A stretch of DNA of 64,000 bases, from the NCBI GenBank assembly GCA_016176605.1, contig JACOWW010000002.1, positions 64,846-128,845 of the forward strand. Direction: 5' to 3'. The translations under genes and the position numbers were made by a program. Source of the DNA: Candidatus Saccharimonadota bacterium. Its GTDB lineage: Bacteria > Patescibacteriota > Saccharimonadia > Saccharimonadales > UBA10212. Positions 35,150-44,078 of the stretch are shown in pieces; position 1 is the stretch's first letter; each line of letters opens with the position of its first letter. A model generated the notes under the pieces. It made no database searches. It was not told where the DNA came from and was given only the letters and a program-made list of their open reading frames with translations.

Positions 35150-36268
35150 ATGGAAGAATTAGTCTTTACGCCGACTGATTTTGTAGCGGTCTTCAACCAG
35201 ACTTTGGAGCTGGCTTATCCGGTCGTGACAATCGAAGGCGAGCTGGCCAACTTCCACGTTAGCCGAGGCCGCTGGGTTTACTTTGGTATTAAAGACGAGC
35301 TAGCCAGCATTAAATTTTTTGGCAGTGTCTACCAATTACCGGGACCGCTTCAAGACGGTCTCAAACTGCGCGTTATTGGAACGCCGCGCCTGCATCCGCA
35401 ATTTGGTTTTAGCATTACATTCCAGTCCATTCAGCCGGTTGGCGAAGGCGCCATAAAAAAAGCCGCCGATTTGCTGCGCGTCAAGCTGGAAGCCGAAGGC
35501 TTATTCGCGCCGCAGCGCAAGCGGCCGCTGCCAGAGATTCCCAGAAGTATTGGCTTAATAACTGCCGCCAACTCCGCAGCATGTGCCGACTTCATAAAAA
35601 TTCTTAACGAGCGCTGGGGCGGGGTAGAAATAATTTTGGCCGACGTTTTGGTGCAAGGTATGGAAGCGCCAGAAGCAATCGTGGGCGCGCTGGATCATTT
35701 TGAACAAATAAGCCCGCTGGTTGACGTTTTGGTAATAACGCGCGGCGGCGGCAGCGCCGAAGATTTGGTGGCCTTTAATGACGAACGCGTGGTGCGCGCC
35801 GTGGCCGGCAGCCGCACACCGACACTGGTGGCAATTGGCCATGAGGTCGATATCAGCCTGGCCGAGCTGGCGGCTGATAGGCGCGCCAGCACACCGACTA
35901 ACGCCGCCCAAATCGTTGTACCCGACCGCCAGCACGTTATTGCCCAGCTCGATAGTGTAGGATCGGGCCTGCAAAAATTTTTGATGGACACCATTGGCAC
36001 GATACAGACTGATTTAGCAGGCGAGCGAAAATACTTAACAAGTCAAGTATTTTCGTCATTTGACCAAGCCAAACATAATACGGAAGCCAGCCGTAAGCTA
36101 ATCAAAGTCTTTGACCCGCGCGCCGCACTGAAACGCGGTTACGCCATTATTAGCAAGGGCAGGGAACACGTGCGCAGCGTCCGGCAAGTCGCAAAAGGCG
36201 ACAACCTGGGCGTTGAGATGAGTGATGGCAAGATAAACGTCACCGCCACCACCATCCACGAGGTCTAA
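35150..36268 (+). CDS. xseA: Exodeoxyribonuclease VII large subunit
   Basis: MEELVFTPTDFVAVFNQTLE, GELANFHVSRGRWVYFGIKDE, RGGGSAEDLVAFNDE. Confidence 0.95.
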   Translation: MEELVFTPTDFVAVFNQTLELAYPVVTIEGELANFHVSRGRWVYFGIKDELASIKFFGSVYQLPGPLQDGLKLRVIGTPRLHPQFGFSITFQSIQPVGEGAIKKAADLLRVKLEAEGLFAPQRKRPLPEIPRSIGLITAANSAACADFIKILNERWGGVEIILADVLVQGMEAPEAIVGALDHFEQISPLVDVLVITRGGGSAEDLVAFNDERVVRAVAGSRTPTLVAIGHEVDISLAELAADRRASTPTNAAQIVVPDRQHVIAQLDSVGSGLQKFLMDTIGTIQTDLAGERKYLTSQVFSSFDQAKHNTEASRKLIKVFDPRAALKRGYAIISKGREHVRSVRQVAKGDNLGVEMSDGKINVTATTIHEV

Positions 36269-36321
36269 CCCTGAGAAAAGCCGCCGCCAGTTTTACATAA
36301 CTTTTCTCAAGGTCGGACCTC
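36260..36321. repeat. Inverted repeat overlapping xseA stop (AAGGTC-type family)
   Basis: GAGGTCTAACCCTGAGAAAAG / CTTTTCTCAAGGTCGGACCTC. Confidence 0.75.
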
Positions 36322-36336
36322 TAGTAATATAAGAGA

Positions 36337-36537
36337 ATGGCCAAAGAAACAAAGCGGGATTATCAGGCAATGGACGCCGAACTGGCGGAGATTATTGATT
36401 GGTTTGAAAGTGACAAAGTTAACCTAGATGAAGCGATCGTTAAGTATGAAAAGGCCCTAGCGCTCATAGCCGAAATTGAAAAATATCTAAAAACCGCCGA
36501 AAACAAAATCAAAAAAATCACCACCAAATACAAATAA
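36337..36537 (+). CDS. xseB: Exodeoxyribonuclease VII small subunit
   Basis: DAELAEIIDWFESDKVNLDEAIVKYEKALALI. Confidence 0.88.
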   Translation: MAKETKRDYQAMDAELAEIIDWFESDKVNLDEAIVKYEKALALIAEIEKYLKTAENKIKKITTKYK

Positions 36538-36539
36538 AA

Positions 36540-36645
36540 TGATCAATGCTCAATGCTCAATGTTCAATGAATGCAGCAATAAGCAATGTATTAATGTATT
36601 GAATCATTTAAGCATTGACTATTCATTGACACTTCATTTTAATAA
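36540..36645. repeat. CAATGCT heptamer array with inverse arm
   Basis: CAATGCTCAATGCTCAATGTTCAATGAA ... AAGCATTGACTATTCATTGAC. Confidence 0.8.
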
Positions 36646-36647
36646 TC

Positions 36648-37100
36648 TTGGCATACGCATTTGTGCTGCCTTTTGGCGCTCCGTATCTGCCGACAATGAA
36701 AAGCCAGAAGGAAAACGCCCTGGACCTGCTTGGCTTAAAGCCTGGCCAAACACTAGTTGACCTGGGCAGCGGCGATGGCGGCATCCTGGTTTTGGCGGCC
36801 GAGCGGGGGTTGAAAGCTGTCGGTTATGAAATCAACCCATTCTTATGGCTTATCTCACGCCTGCGGACGCTGCGCTACGGGCGCAGAGTCAAAATTAAAC
36901 TCCGCTCATTTTGGGGCGCAGATTTGAGCCAGGCCGATGGCGTGTTTGTTTTTCTGATAACCCACAAAATGGAACAGTTGGACAGGCTACTTTCGGTTCG
37001 AAAATCAAAAAAATCACTTCCAGTTGTTAGCTACGCCTTCAAAATCCCGGGCAAAAAACACCTCAAAAAATCCGGCGCCCTGTTTTTATACCAATACTAA
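36648..37100 (+). CDS. SAM-dependent methyltransferase
   Basis: LLGLKPGQTLVDLGSGDGGILVLAAERGLKAVGYEINPFL. Confidence 0.8.
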   Translation: MAYAFVLPFGAPYLPTMKSQKENALDLLGLKPGQTLVDLGSGDGGILVLAAERGLKAVGYEINPFLWLISRLRTLRYGRRVKIKLRSFWGADLSQADGVFVFLITHKMEQLDRLLSVRKSKKSLPVVSYAFKIPGKKHLKKSGALFLYQY

Positions 37101-37139
37101 TACCTTGCGCACCCAAGGGAAGTCTATTACCATAAGCGT

Positions 37140-37808
37140 ATGCGAAATAGAAACCAAAATGGGTCGGTTGCGTCTTTTGTTACTATTTTTATTTTAGCCT
37201 TAGCATTGCTAGGAACAGCAGTTTTTGCCGGCTGGGCATTCATGGGCCGCCAGGATTTCAAAAACAATTCGGACAAAAAGGTTGAAGCAGCAGTAGAGAA
37301 CGCCAAAAAAGTCCAGGAATCGGACTTGAAATTAAAGTTTGACGAAGATGAAAAGAAACCGAACGAAACCTACAAAGGTTCTACAACATATGGCACGGTA
37401 ACGTTCGATTATCCAAAGACCTGGAGCGGCTATGTTGACGAGACTTCTACCAGCCAGCCGATTAACGGTTATTTCCATCCTCATATAGTGCCCGGCTTGC
37501 AAAGTAAAACAGCTTATGCCCTTCGTGTGGAATTGGTAAATACCGACTACAGCTCGATTGTTAAGCAGCATGATTCGCAAATAAAGGACGGCACCGTTAC
37601 AGCTAACGCTTATGTCCCGCCTAAACTTGTAGGCGTAGCTAATGTCCAGCCGGGCACCAAACTGGACGGAGCCTTGGACCAAGACACCACCGGCTCGATG
37701 GTGATCATCAAAGTCCGCGACAAAACCCTGCAAATTTATACACAGAGCAGCGATTTCCTTAAAGACTTCAACGATACTATCCTCGCCTCTTTAACCTTCG
37801 CCCCCTAG
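37140..37808 (+). CDS. Hypothetical exported/membrane-anchored protein
   Basis: N-terminal TM segment; extracellular domain. Confidence 0.7.
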   Translation: MRNRNQNGSVASFVTIFILALALLGTAVFAGWAFMGRQDFKNNSDKKVEAAVENAKKVQESDLKLKFDEDEKKPNETYKGSTTYGTVTFDYPKTWSGYVDETSTSQPINGYFHPHIVPGLQSKTAYALRVELVNTDYSSIVKQHDSQIKDGTVTANAYVPPKLVGVANVQPGTKLDGALDQDTTGSMVIIKVRDKTLQIYTQSSDFLKDFNDTILASLTFAP

Positions 37809-37819
37809 CCCCTCTGCAT

Positions 37820-37899
37820 AAGGTCCAACCTTGGATAAAACAAAGAGTTTTTAGTAAAAACGACTACGTTTTACCTATTTTTATCCAAGGTTAGACCTT
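37820..37899. repeat. 21-bp inverted repeat (AAGGTC family)
   Basis: AAGGTCCAACCTTGGATAAAA / TTTTATCCAAGGTTAGACCTT (20/21). Confidence 0.85.
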
Positions 37900-37940
37900 C
37901 CAGTAAGTGCTATAATTTGATTATTAACTTTTAGGGGTAT

Positions 37941-38696
37941 GTGTTCTGGATGAGGAAAAATAAAATCGGCAATGACGCCGCAAAAATCGCCCCGATGTAC
38001 GCACTGCTTTCCGCTTTGAGCGACGATTTAAGCCTGCCGCTGCTGCAGATTAAAAACAGCGTTGAGGCATTGCAGCAGGTCAGTTTTGCCAGAGCGGCCG
38101 CCCGCCTGCAGGCCGAAAAGATTAATTTAAGCGCCGACAACGGTTTGCAATTAATAGAAGCCTATAAACTGGTACTCAAGGCCGGCGAAATGGCCCACGA
38201 GGAGTTTGAACCAGTAGCCATTGGCGCCGTACTGCAAGAAGTGGCGCATCAGCTGACTCCATACGCTAAAAAATACGACACTGATCTTTTGGTTGATGTA
38301 CAACATCGTCTAACGCCGGTCCTGGCCCACCAGCCCAGTTTGAGCGCTGCCCTGCAAGTTTTGAGCGCCAGTATGATCCGTGCCCAAGCCGCCCAGGTCC
38401 AACAAAAGCGCTACAAGTTGTTGCTCGGCGCACATAGGAGCGCCGACTACGCCATATCAACCGGAGTATTTAGCAGTATCCACGGTTTAAGTGACAAGAC
38501 CCTGCGTAGCGCCCGTGGGCTGGTCGGCAAAGCCCGCCAACCCCTGCCGGCTATTCCGGCCGGCGCTGCCAGCGGCGTATTGATTGCCGATATGCTCTGC
38601 AGTGCCATGTGGCAGCCGCTGCGCGCCGCCGCCCATGGCGGCTTGCATGGCTTGGCAACAGCCGTGCCGATCAGTAAACAACTGCAATTCGTCTAA
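37941..38696 (+). CDS. Histidine-kinase-like protein, degenerate
   Basis: LSALSDDLSLPLLQIKNSVEAL resembles HisKA but lacks the phospho-acceptor His; adjacent to receiver protein. Confidence 0.5.
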   Translation: MFWMRKNKIGNDAAKIAPMYALLSALSDDLSLPLLQIKNSVEALQQVSFARAAARLQAEKINLSADNGLQLIEAYKLVLKAGEMAHEEFEPVAIGAVLQEVAHQLTPYAKKYDTDLLVDVQHRLTPVLAHQPSLSAALQVLSASMIRAQAAQVQQKRYKLLLGAHRSADYAISTGVFSSIHGLSDKTLRSARGLVGKARQPLPAIPAGAASGVLIADMLCSAMWQPLRAAAHGGLHGLATAVPISKQLQFV

Positions 38697-38799
38697 AAAT
38701 GCTGCGGATTAAGCAAATAGTAATTAGCAATCAGAAATTAGCAAAAATGCTTGTTCCTAGTTCCTATTTCCTACTTTCTGCTCCTGAAAGGAGCTTCTA

Positions 38800-39186
38800 G
38801 TGGCTCGCATATTATTTATTGAGCCGGATCGCATATTGGGCGCCAACGCCAAAAGGATTATGAAGCGGGCAGGGCACGGCGTTGATTGGCACGTCGACCC
38901 GCAGGCAGCCATGGATAGCGCGGATTCGATTCGGCCGGATATCGTTATCCTAGACTTGATGCTTGCCAGCCGTTCCGGCGTGGAGTTTTTGTACGAATTC
39001 CGCAGCTACCCGGAGTGGTCGGAGGTGCCTGTTATAATTTATAGCAGTGTCCCAGCCGAAGAGTTTAACGCCGACTATATCGGCTTTAACCAGTTGGATA
39101 TCGCCGCCTACCACTACAAACCGGCGGCCACGATTGCCGAACTCTTACGATCCGTCGACCGTATCTTGCAGCCAGTTTCACGATGA
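38800..39186 (+). CDS. Stand-alone response regulator receiver domain
   Basis: RILFIEPD, IVILDLMLASRSG, HYKPA. Confidence 0.85.
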   Translation: MARILFIEPDRILGANAKRIMKRAGHGVDWHVDPQAAMDSADSIRPDIVILDLMLASRSGVEFLYEFRSYPEWSEVPVIIYSSVPAEEFNADYIGFNQLDIAAYHYKPAATIAELLRSVDRILQPVSR

Positions 39187-39887
39187 AACATCGTCAATTC
39201 ACTACAAAAGGCATAATCCTGGCCCGGACAGACTTCGGTGAAGCTGATCGTATCTTAACTTTCCTGACGCCGGACCATGGAAAGGTGCAGGCTATCGCTA
39301 AAAGCGTGCGCAAAAGTCAAAGTAAATTAGCTGGCGGCATCGAATTATTTTCTGTCAGTGACCTGACGTTGATTGTTGGACGCGGCGAAATCAACACGCT
39401 TATTTCTTCGCGGCTAGTTAGACACTGCGGAAATATCGTCAAAGACCTTGGGCGCACCAAGCTGGCCTACGAATTCCTAAGGGTTATAAACAAGGCCACC
39501 GAGGACAAACCAGAAGAGGCTTACTTTAAACTGCTGGGCGGGAGCCTAGAAGCGCTCGATGATCTGGAGCTCGAGCCAGAACTAACAGCGCTTTGGTTCG
39601 ACATGCAGCTTTTGAAGCTAGCCGGCCATATGCCTAACTTACGCACCGATTCTTACGGCGCCAAGCTGACGAAGGTAAAATCGTATAGTATTGATTTGGA
39701 AAAAATGCGCTTCGAACCCCGCCCGCAAGGAACCGGTTCATTTACTGCGAATGATATTAAATTTTTGCGTCTCGGTTTTAGTGCGTCTAAACCTCAGACT
39801 ATTCATAGAATAAATGGCGCGGACAAAGTAGCTGTTGTCTGCCAGCCCCTTATCCAAACCATGCTCAAATCCCACGTTCGCACATAA
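39183..39887 (+). CDS. recO: DNA repair protein RecO
   Basis: TTKGIILARTDFGEADRILTFLTPDHGKVQAIAKSVRKS. Confidence 0.9.
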   Translation: MKHRQFTTKGIILARTDFGEADRILTFLTPDHGKVQAIAKSVRKSQSKLAGGIELFSVSDLTLIVGRGEINTLISSRLVRHCGNIVKDLGRTKLAYEFLRVINKATEDKPEEAYFKLLGGSLEALDDLELEPELTALWFDMQLLKLAGHMPNLRTDSYGAKLTKVKSYSIDLEKMRFEPRPQGTGSFTANDIKFLRLGFSASKPQTIHRINGADKVAVVCQPLIQTMLKSHVRT

Positions 39888-39940
39888 ACTTAATTCGCAA
39901 TAAGATTCCGCGTTAGGTCGGTGGATCTAATTGTTGTTTG

Positions 39941-40162
39941 CTAAGCCACTCTTCGGGATTCGGGCGCAGAATTATTGCGGACAAGCACTAGTCGAGCGAC
40001 AGCTTGCTTGCCAACATCATGCGCAAATTCAGCTCTATCTTGTTCTACAGCTACTGTTGGAGGTTCATTAGCTTCTCGTCGAGCTCTAGTCTCTTTATGC
40101 TCTAGTTGATGATTAACGCTGTCAAAAAAGTTATGTTGTATACGGTTGCCTGGTGAGCGCAT
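39941..40162 (-). CDS. Hypothetical protein
   Basis: ORF in an otherwise empty intergenic region; weak SD. Confidence 0.35.
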   Translation of the reverse strand: MRSPGNRIQHNFFDSVNHQLEHKETRARREANEPPTVAVEQDRAEFAHDVGKQAVARLVLVRNNSAPESRRVA

Positions 40163-40287
40163 GTTTATTTTCTTTCAATCTTACAATATGTTTCATTATA
40201 TCACTTATGCATTGCTAATGCAAGGCAAAAATAGCCGTAATTTACTAAAACGTTTATAATCTGTGCTTAAGATGATTAAAGTAGGAA

Positions 40288-40456
40288 CGAAACGCTTGCA
40301 TTTGGATTTAGAAGCTGTTTTCTTGGCGAGCAACGGAGTGAGACGTACGGGAAGGTACGTTGAATGAGTAGCGCAGACAAAAAACAACTTATGGACCAAA
40401 GGGCTGGCGGGTTTCAGGCTCCGCCTGGGAGCAGGTCAGCCGGTGCAAGTATTTCG
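40288..40456 (+). ncRNA. SR-A structured element, copy E, upstream of/overlapping the annotated 5' end of glyS
   Basis: CGAAAcgCTTGCA (40288-40300)/TGCAAGtaTTTCG (40444-40456); ACGTAC/GTACGT hairpin; TATAAT at 40255. Confidence 0.6.
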
Positions 40457-41782
40457 CTTGAGGATATTGTGAGTTTATGTAAGCGGCGGGGCTTTATATA
40501 TCAGGGCAGTGAAATATATGGCGGCCTGGCCGGTACGTGGGATTATGGGCCGCTGGGCGCGCAGCTCAAGCGCAATATCGTTAATGAGTGGCTAAAGTAT
40601 TTTGTCGATGGCTGGGACGACATGTACCTCATCGACACCACGATAATTATGAATCCCAAAGTTTGGGAAGCTAGCGGCCATTTGGATACATTCCATGATC
40701 CGCTGGTGGAGTGCAGCAACTGCCACATGCGTTTCCGCGCCGACAAAGTCGATAAAAACAAGTGCCCAAATTGTGGCAAAGCCAAAACTTTTGGCAAACC
40801 GCGGCGGTTTAACCTGATGTTCAAAACCAATGTCGGCCCGCTGGATGACGAGGATTCGATGGCTTATTTACGGCCGGAAACAGCACAGGGCATGTTTACC
40901 AACTTCAAGAATATTATTGATAGTTTTCATCCGGACCTGCCGTTTGGTGTTGCCCAAGTTGGCCGCAGTTTCCGCAACGAAATTAGCCCGCGTGATTTTA
41001 TCTTCCGCGTCCGTGAGTTTGAAATTATGGAGTTCGAATGGTTCCTTAATGAAAAAGACTGGGAAAAATATTTCGAAAAATGGCGCAAAGACATGAACGC
41101 TTGGTTCAAAAAACTAGGGCTCGATAGTTCGAAAGTTAAAGAACATGAAGTTCCGCCATCAGACCGCGCGCATTACAGCAAACGCACAATTGATTTTTAT
41201 TACGATTTTCCTTCCATTGGTTTTGATGAAATTGCTGGACTGGCTTACCGCACGGATTTTGATCTTAAAAACCACCAAAAAAAGTCCGGTAAGAATTTAG
41301 AGTACCGGCCAAAAGATGGGGGCAAGCCGTTCATCCCGCACGTCATTGAACCGACCTTTGGTCTAGACCGGCATGTCATGGCCGTCATTTCAAACGCCTA
41401 CTCAGAAGACGTGCAGGCTGAGGAGAAACGCATTTTCCTAAAACTGCCGGCCTATTTGGCGCCAGTCAAAGTCGCCGTCTTTCCACTACTTAAAAACAAA
41501 CCGGAGCTGGTCAAAAAAGCCCGCGAAGTTTATGACATGCTAAAGAAGGCAAACCGAGAAGGAATGCCTGGAGCTCGAAGCCTTGGCGAAGTGCTCTGGG
41601 ACGACAACGGCAATATTGGCAAGCGCTACCGCCGCCAAGACGAAATCGGCACTCCTCACACCATCACCATCGACTTCGATACATTAAAGGATGATGCAGT
41701 AACGATTCGTGACAGGGATACAACCAAACAAGAAAGAGTCAAAATAACAGATCTGGTGGGCACTTTAAGTGCCCACCAATGA
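40364..41782 (+). CDS. glyS: Glycyl-tRNA synthetase (start uncertain; GTG 40469 is an alternative)
   Basis: LEDIVSLCKRRGFIYQGSEIYGGLAGTWDYGPLG, PHVIEPTFGLDRHVMAVI. Confidence 0.93.
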   Translation: MSSADKKQLMDQRAGGFQAPPGSRSAGASISLEDIVSLCKRRGFIYQGSEIYGGLAGTWDYGPLGAQLKRNIVNEWLKYFVDGWDDMYLIDTTIIMNPKVWEASGHLDTFHDPLVECSNCHMRFRADKVDKNKCPNCGKAKTFGKPRRFNLMFKTNVGPLDDEDSMAYLRPETAQGMFTNFKNIIDSFHPDLPFGVAQVGRSFRNEISPRDFIFRVREFEIMEFEWFLNEKDWEKYFEKWRKDMNAWFKKLGLDSSKVKEHEVPPSDRAHYSKRTIDFYYDFPSIGFDEIAGLAYRTDFDLKNHQKKSGKNLEYRPKDGGKPFIPHVIEPTFGLDRHVMAVISNAYSEDVQAEEKRIFLKLPAYLAPVKVAVFPLLKNKPELVKKAREVYDMLKKANREGMPGARSLGEVLWDDNGNIGKRYRRQDEIGTPHTITIDFDTLKDDAVTIRDRDTTKQERVKITDLVGTLSAHQ

Positions 41783-42126
41783 ACCGATATCAAGTCATAT
41801 TCTATAAGGATAGTCGCGGCAGGCAGCTGGTCCAAGAATTTATTAACGCTCAGGACACTTCAACCCGGTCAAAATTTGCCAAGTTATTCAACTTACTACA
41901 GATCTACGGTCCAGAATTAATGATGCCGTATGCCAAGTACCTTAAGGACGGCATGTATGAACTCCGCTTGCGCGGTAAAAATGAAGTCCGTATTTTCTAC
42001 ATTTGGATTTCGGGCAATCAGCAAAAAGTTGTGTTACTGCATGCGTTCAAAAAACAATCTCAAAAAATCCCAGCTAAAGAACTTGCCGTAGCCAGAACCA
42101 GACAAAAAGAGTTGACAGGAATATAA
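41779..42126 (+). CDS. RelE/HigB-type toxin
   Basis: MNRYQVIFYKDSRGRQLVQEFI...YELRLRGKNEVRIFYIWISGNQQKVVLLHAFKKQSQK; ATGA overlap with glyS stop. Confidence 0.88.
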   Translation: MNRYQVIFYKDSRGRQLVQEFINAQDTSTRSKFAKLFNLLQIYGPELMMPYAKYLKDGMYELRLRGKNEVRIFYIWISGNQQKVVLLHAFKKQSQKIPAKELAVARTRQKELTGI

Positions 42127-42150
42127 CACATACGTTATACTATAACAGAT

Positions 42151-42453
42151 ATGAGTAAACTAAAGAATAGACTAAAGACATTTACGACATTTGATGATTG
42201 GCGAAAAGAACAAATGAAGGACCCGGAGTTCGTTCGGGAATATCATAAGCTTGACGAAGAATTTGAGCTACTGGAGATGATACTTGCGGCCCGACTTGAA
42301 GCAGAGTTAACACAAACTCAGCTGGCTAAAAAAGCCGGTATGAAGCAGGAAGCGATTGCAAGAATAGAGAGTGGACAATCGAACCCAAGCTATCGAACGC
42401 TCAGACGGGTGGCTGCCGCTATGGATAAAAAAATCGCCTTTGTTAAAAAATAA
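42151..42453 (+). CDS. HigA-type XRE antitoxin
   Basis: ARLEAELTQTQLAKKAGMKQEAIARIESGQSNPSYRTLRRVAAAM. Confidence 0.9.
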   Translation: MSKLKNRLKTFTTFDDWRKEQMKDPEFVREYHKLDEEFELLEMILAARLEAELTQTQLAKKAGMKQEAIARIESGQSNPSYRTLRRVAAAMDKKIAFVKK

Positions 42454-42488
42454 TTGAATTCGTTAAGGGCAGCGTAAAATAAAACCAG

Positions 42489-43049
42489 ATGAAAAGGGTT
42501 TTACGGAGAAAGCAATTTGGCAATCCAATACTTCGCCAAAAGACGGCTGAGTTATCGGAAGAACAAATTTTGTCCGAACCAATCCAAGAGTTGATAGGTA
42601 GCATGCGACACACTTTGGAAAATCGTAAGTATGGCGTAGGCCTGGCTGCTCCCCAAGTCGGGCACAATATTTGCTTAAGTGTAATCCATATCAGGCCAAC
42701 CAAAACCCGGCCCAATCTGCCTAAGGCTAAATGGGCCGACTTAGTTATTATTAATCCTAAAATTATCAAAACTTATGGAGCCAAAATACCGACATGGGAA
42801 GGCTGCATTAGTCTGGCTGAAGTTTTTGCAAAAGTGTCTCGCTATAAAAAGGTCGAGTTGGAATATCTAGACGAAAATGCTATGAGGCACAAAAAAATTT
42901 TCAATAGCCTCTTGGCCCAGGTTATCCAGCACGAAATAGATCATCTGCATAGTATTTTGTTTGTAGATAAAGTCAAAGACACAAGCACTTTTATGTCCGG
43001 TTCTGAGTACAGAAAGCGGATAGTAAGTAAAAACCCGACCGGAGAGTAA
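42489..43049 (+). CDS. def: Peptide deformylase
   Basis: GVGLAAPQVG, EGCISL, QHEIDHL. Confidence 0.95.
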   Translation: MKRVLRRKQFGNPILRQKTAELSEEQILSEPIQELIGSMRHTLENRKYGVGLAAPQVGHNICLSVIHIRPTKTRPNLPKAKWADLVIINPKIIKTYGAKIPTWEGCISLAEVFAKVSRYKKVELEYLDENAMRHKKIFNSLLAQVIQHEIDHLHSILFVDKVKDTSTFMSGSEYRKRIVSKNPTGE

Positions 43050-43058
43050 AATTAGAGC

Positions 43059-44078
43059 ATGAAAGCTGTTTTTATTGAAAAACAGGGTGGGCTGGAAGTT
43101 CTGAAGTATGGCAATCTGCCGAAACCTAAACCTAAAAAGGGCGAGGTGTTGATTAAGATCAAAGCGGCCGCACTAAATCATCTGGATTTACATCTTAGAA
43201 ATGCCAAGCTCAATATACCGTTGCCGCATGTAAGCGGCTCAGACGTAGCTGGTATCATTGAGGAAATCAACGGACCTAGTAAGCTCAAAATCGGGCAAGC
43301 TGTGGTGGTAAATCCGGCTATTCCATGCGGCATCTGCGCCAGATGTAAAAAGAGCTTATCGTGCGAAATCGTTACAATTTTCGGCTACAAAACTCCCGGC
43401 GGCTTTGCAGAATACGTTACAGCTCCAATTAGTCAAGTATATCCTGTGCCGAAGAACCTATCATTCGTTGAAGCCGCGGCTTTTCCGCTGACTTTCCTAA
43501 CCGCTTGGCACATGTTAGTAGGCCGCGCTGAGCTACAAAAGGGCGAAACGGTATTTATTTGGGGAGCATCAGGCGGGTTAGGGTCTGCCGCAATTCAAAT
43601 TGCTAAACACTTAGACGCGAAAGTCATTGCCGCAGCCAAGACCGAGGAAGATGCCAAAAAAATTAAAGCTATAGGTGCTGACAAAGTCGTTATATACACT
43701 AAGGGCAATGTAGTCGAGGAAGTTAAGAAGCTTAACGACAGCACATTGATGGATGTTGTTTTTGAAAGTGTCGGTGCTAAAACTTGGGCCAAAACTTTAG
43801 CCATACTCCGTCCACACGGCAGAGTGGTTATTGCCGGTACGACCAGCGGCGAAATAGCCAGTCAGGATCTGAGCGACATTTATTATTACCAGCAGACGAT
43901 TTTAGGGTCTCGGATGGGCACGCCCGAAGAGTTTGAACAGGTATTGAAACTTGTTGACGAGGGTAAACTAAAACCCGTTATAGATAAAGTATTCCCATTG
44001 AAAAACTTCCGCAAAGCTGAACAACGGCTAGAGGCAAGCAAACAGATGGGCAAGATAGTAATCGAAGTGAAGAAATGA
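43059..44078 (+). CDS. Zinc-binding alcohol dehydrogenase / quinone oxidoreductase
   Basis: MDR fold; ASGGLGSAAIQIAKHLDAKVIA; CGICARCKKSLSC. Confidence 0.9.
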   Translation: MKAVFIEKQGGLEVLKYGNLPKPKPKKGEVLIKIKAAALNHLDLHLRNAKLNIPLPHVSGSDVAGIIEEINGPSKLKIGQAVVVNPAIPCGICARCKKSLSCEIVTIFGYKTPGGFAEYVTAPISQVYPVPKNLSFVEAAAFPLTFLTAWHMLVGRAELQKGETVFIWGASGGLGSAAIQIAKHLDAKVIAAAKTEEDAKKIKAIGADKVVIYTKGNVVEEVKKLNDSTLMDVVFESVGAKTWAKTLAILRPHGRVVIAGTTSGEIASQDLSDIYYYQQTILGSRMGTPEEFEQVLKLVDEGKLKPVIDKVFPLKNFRKAEQRLEASKQMGKIVIEVKK

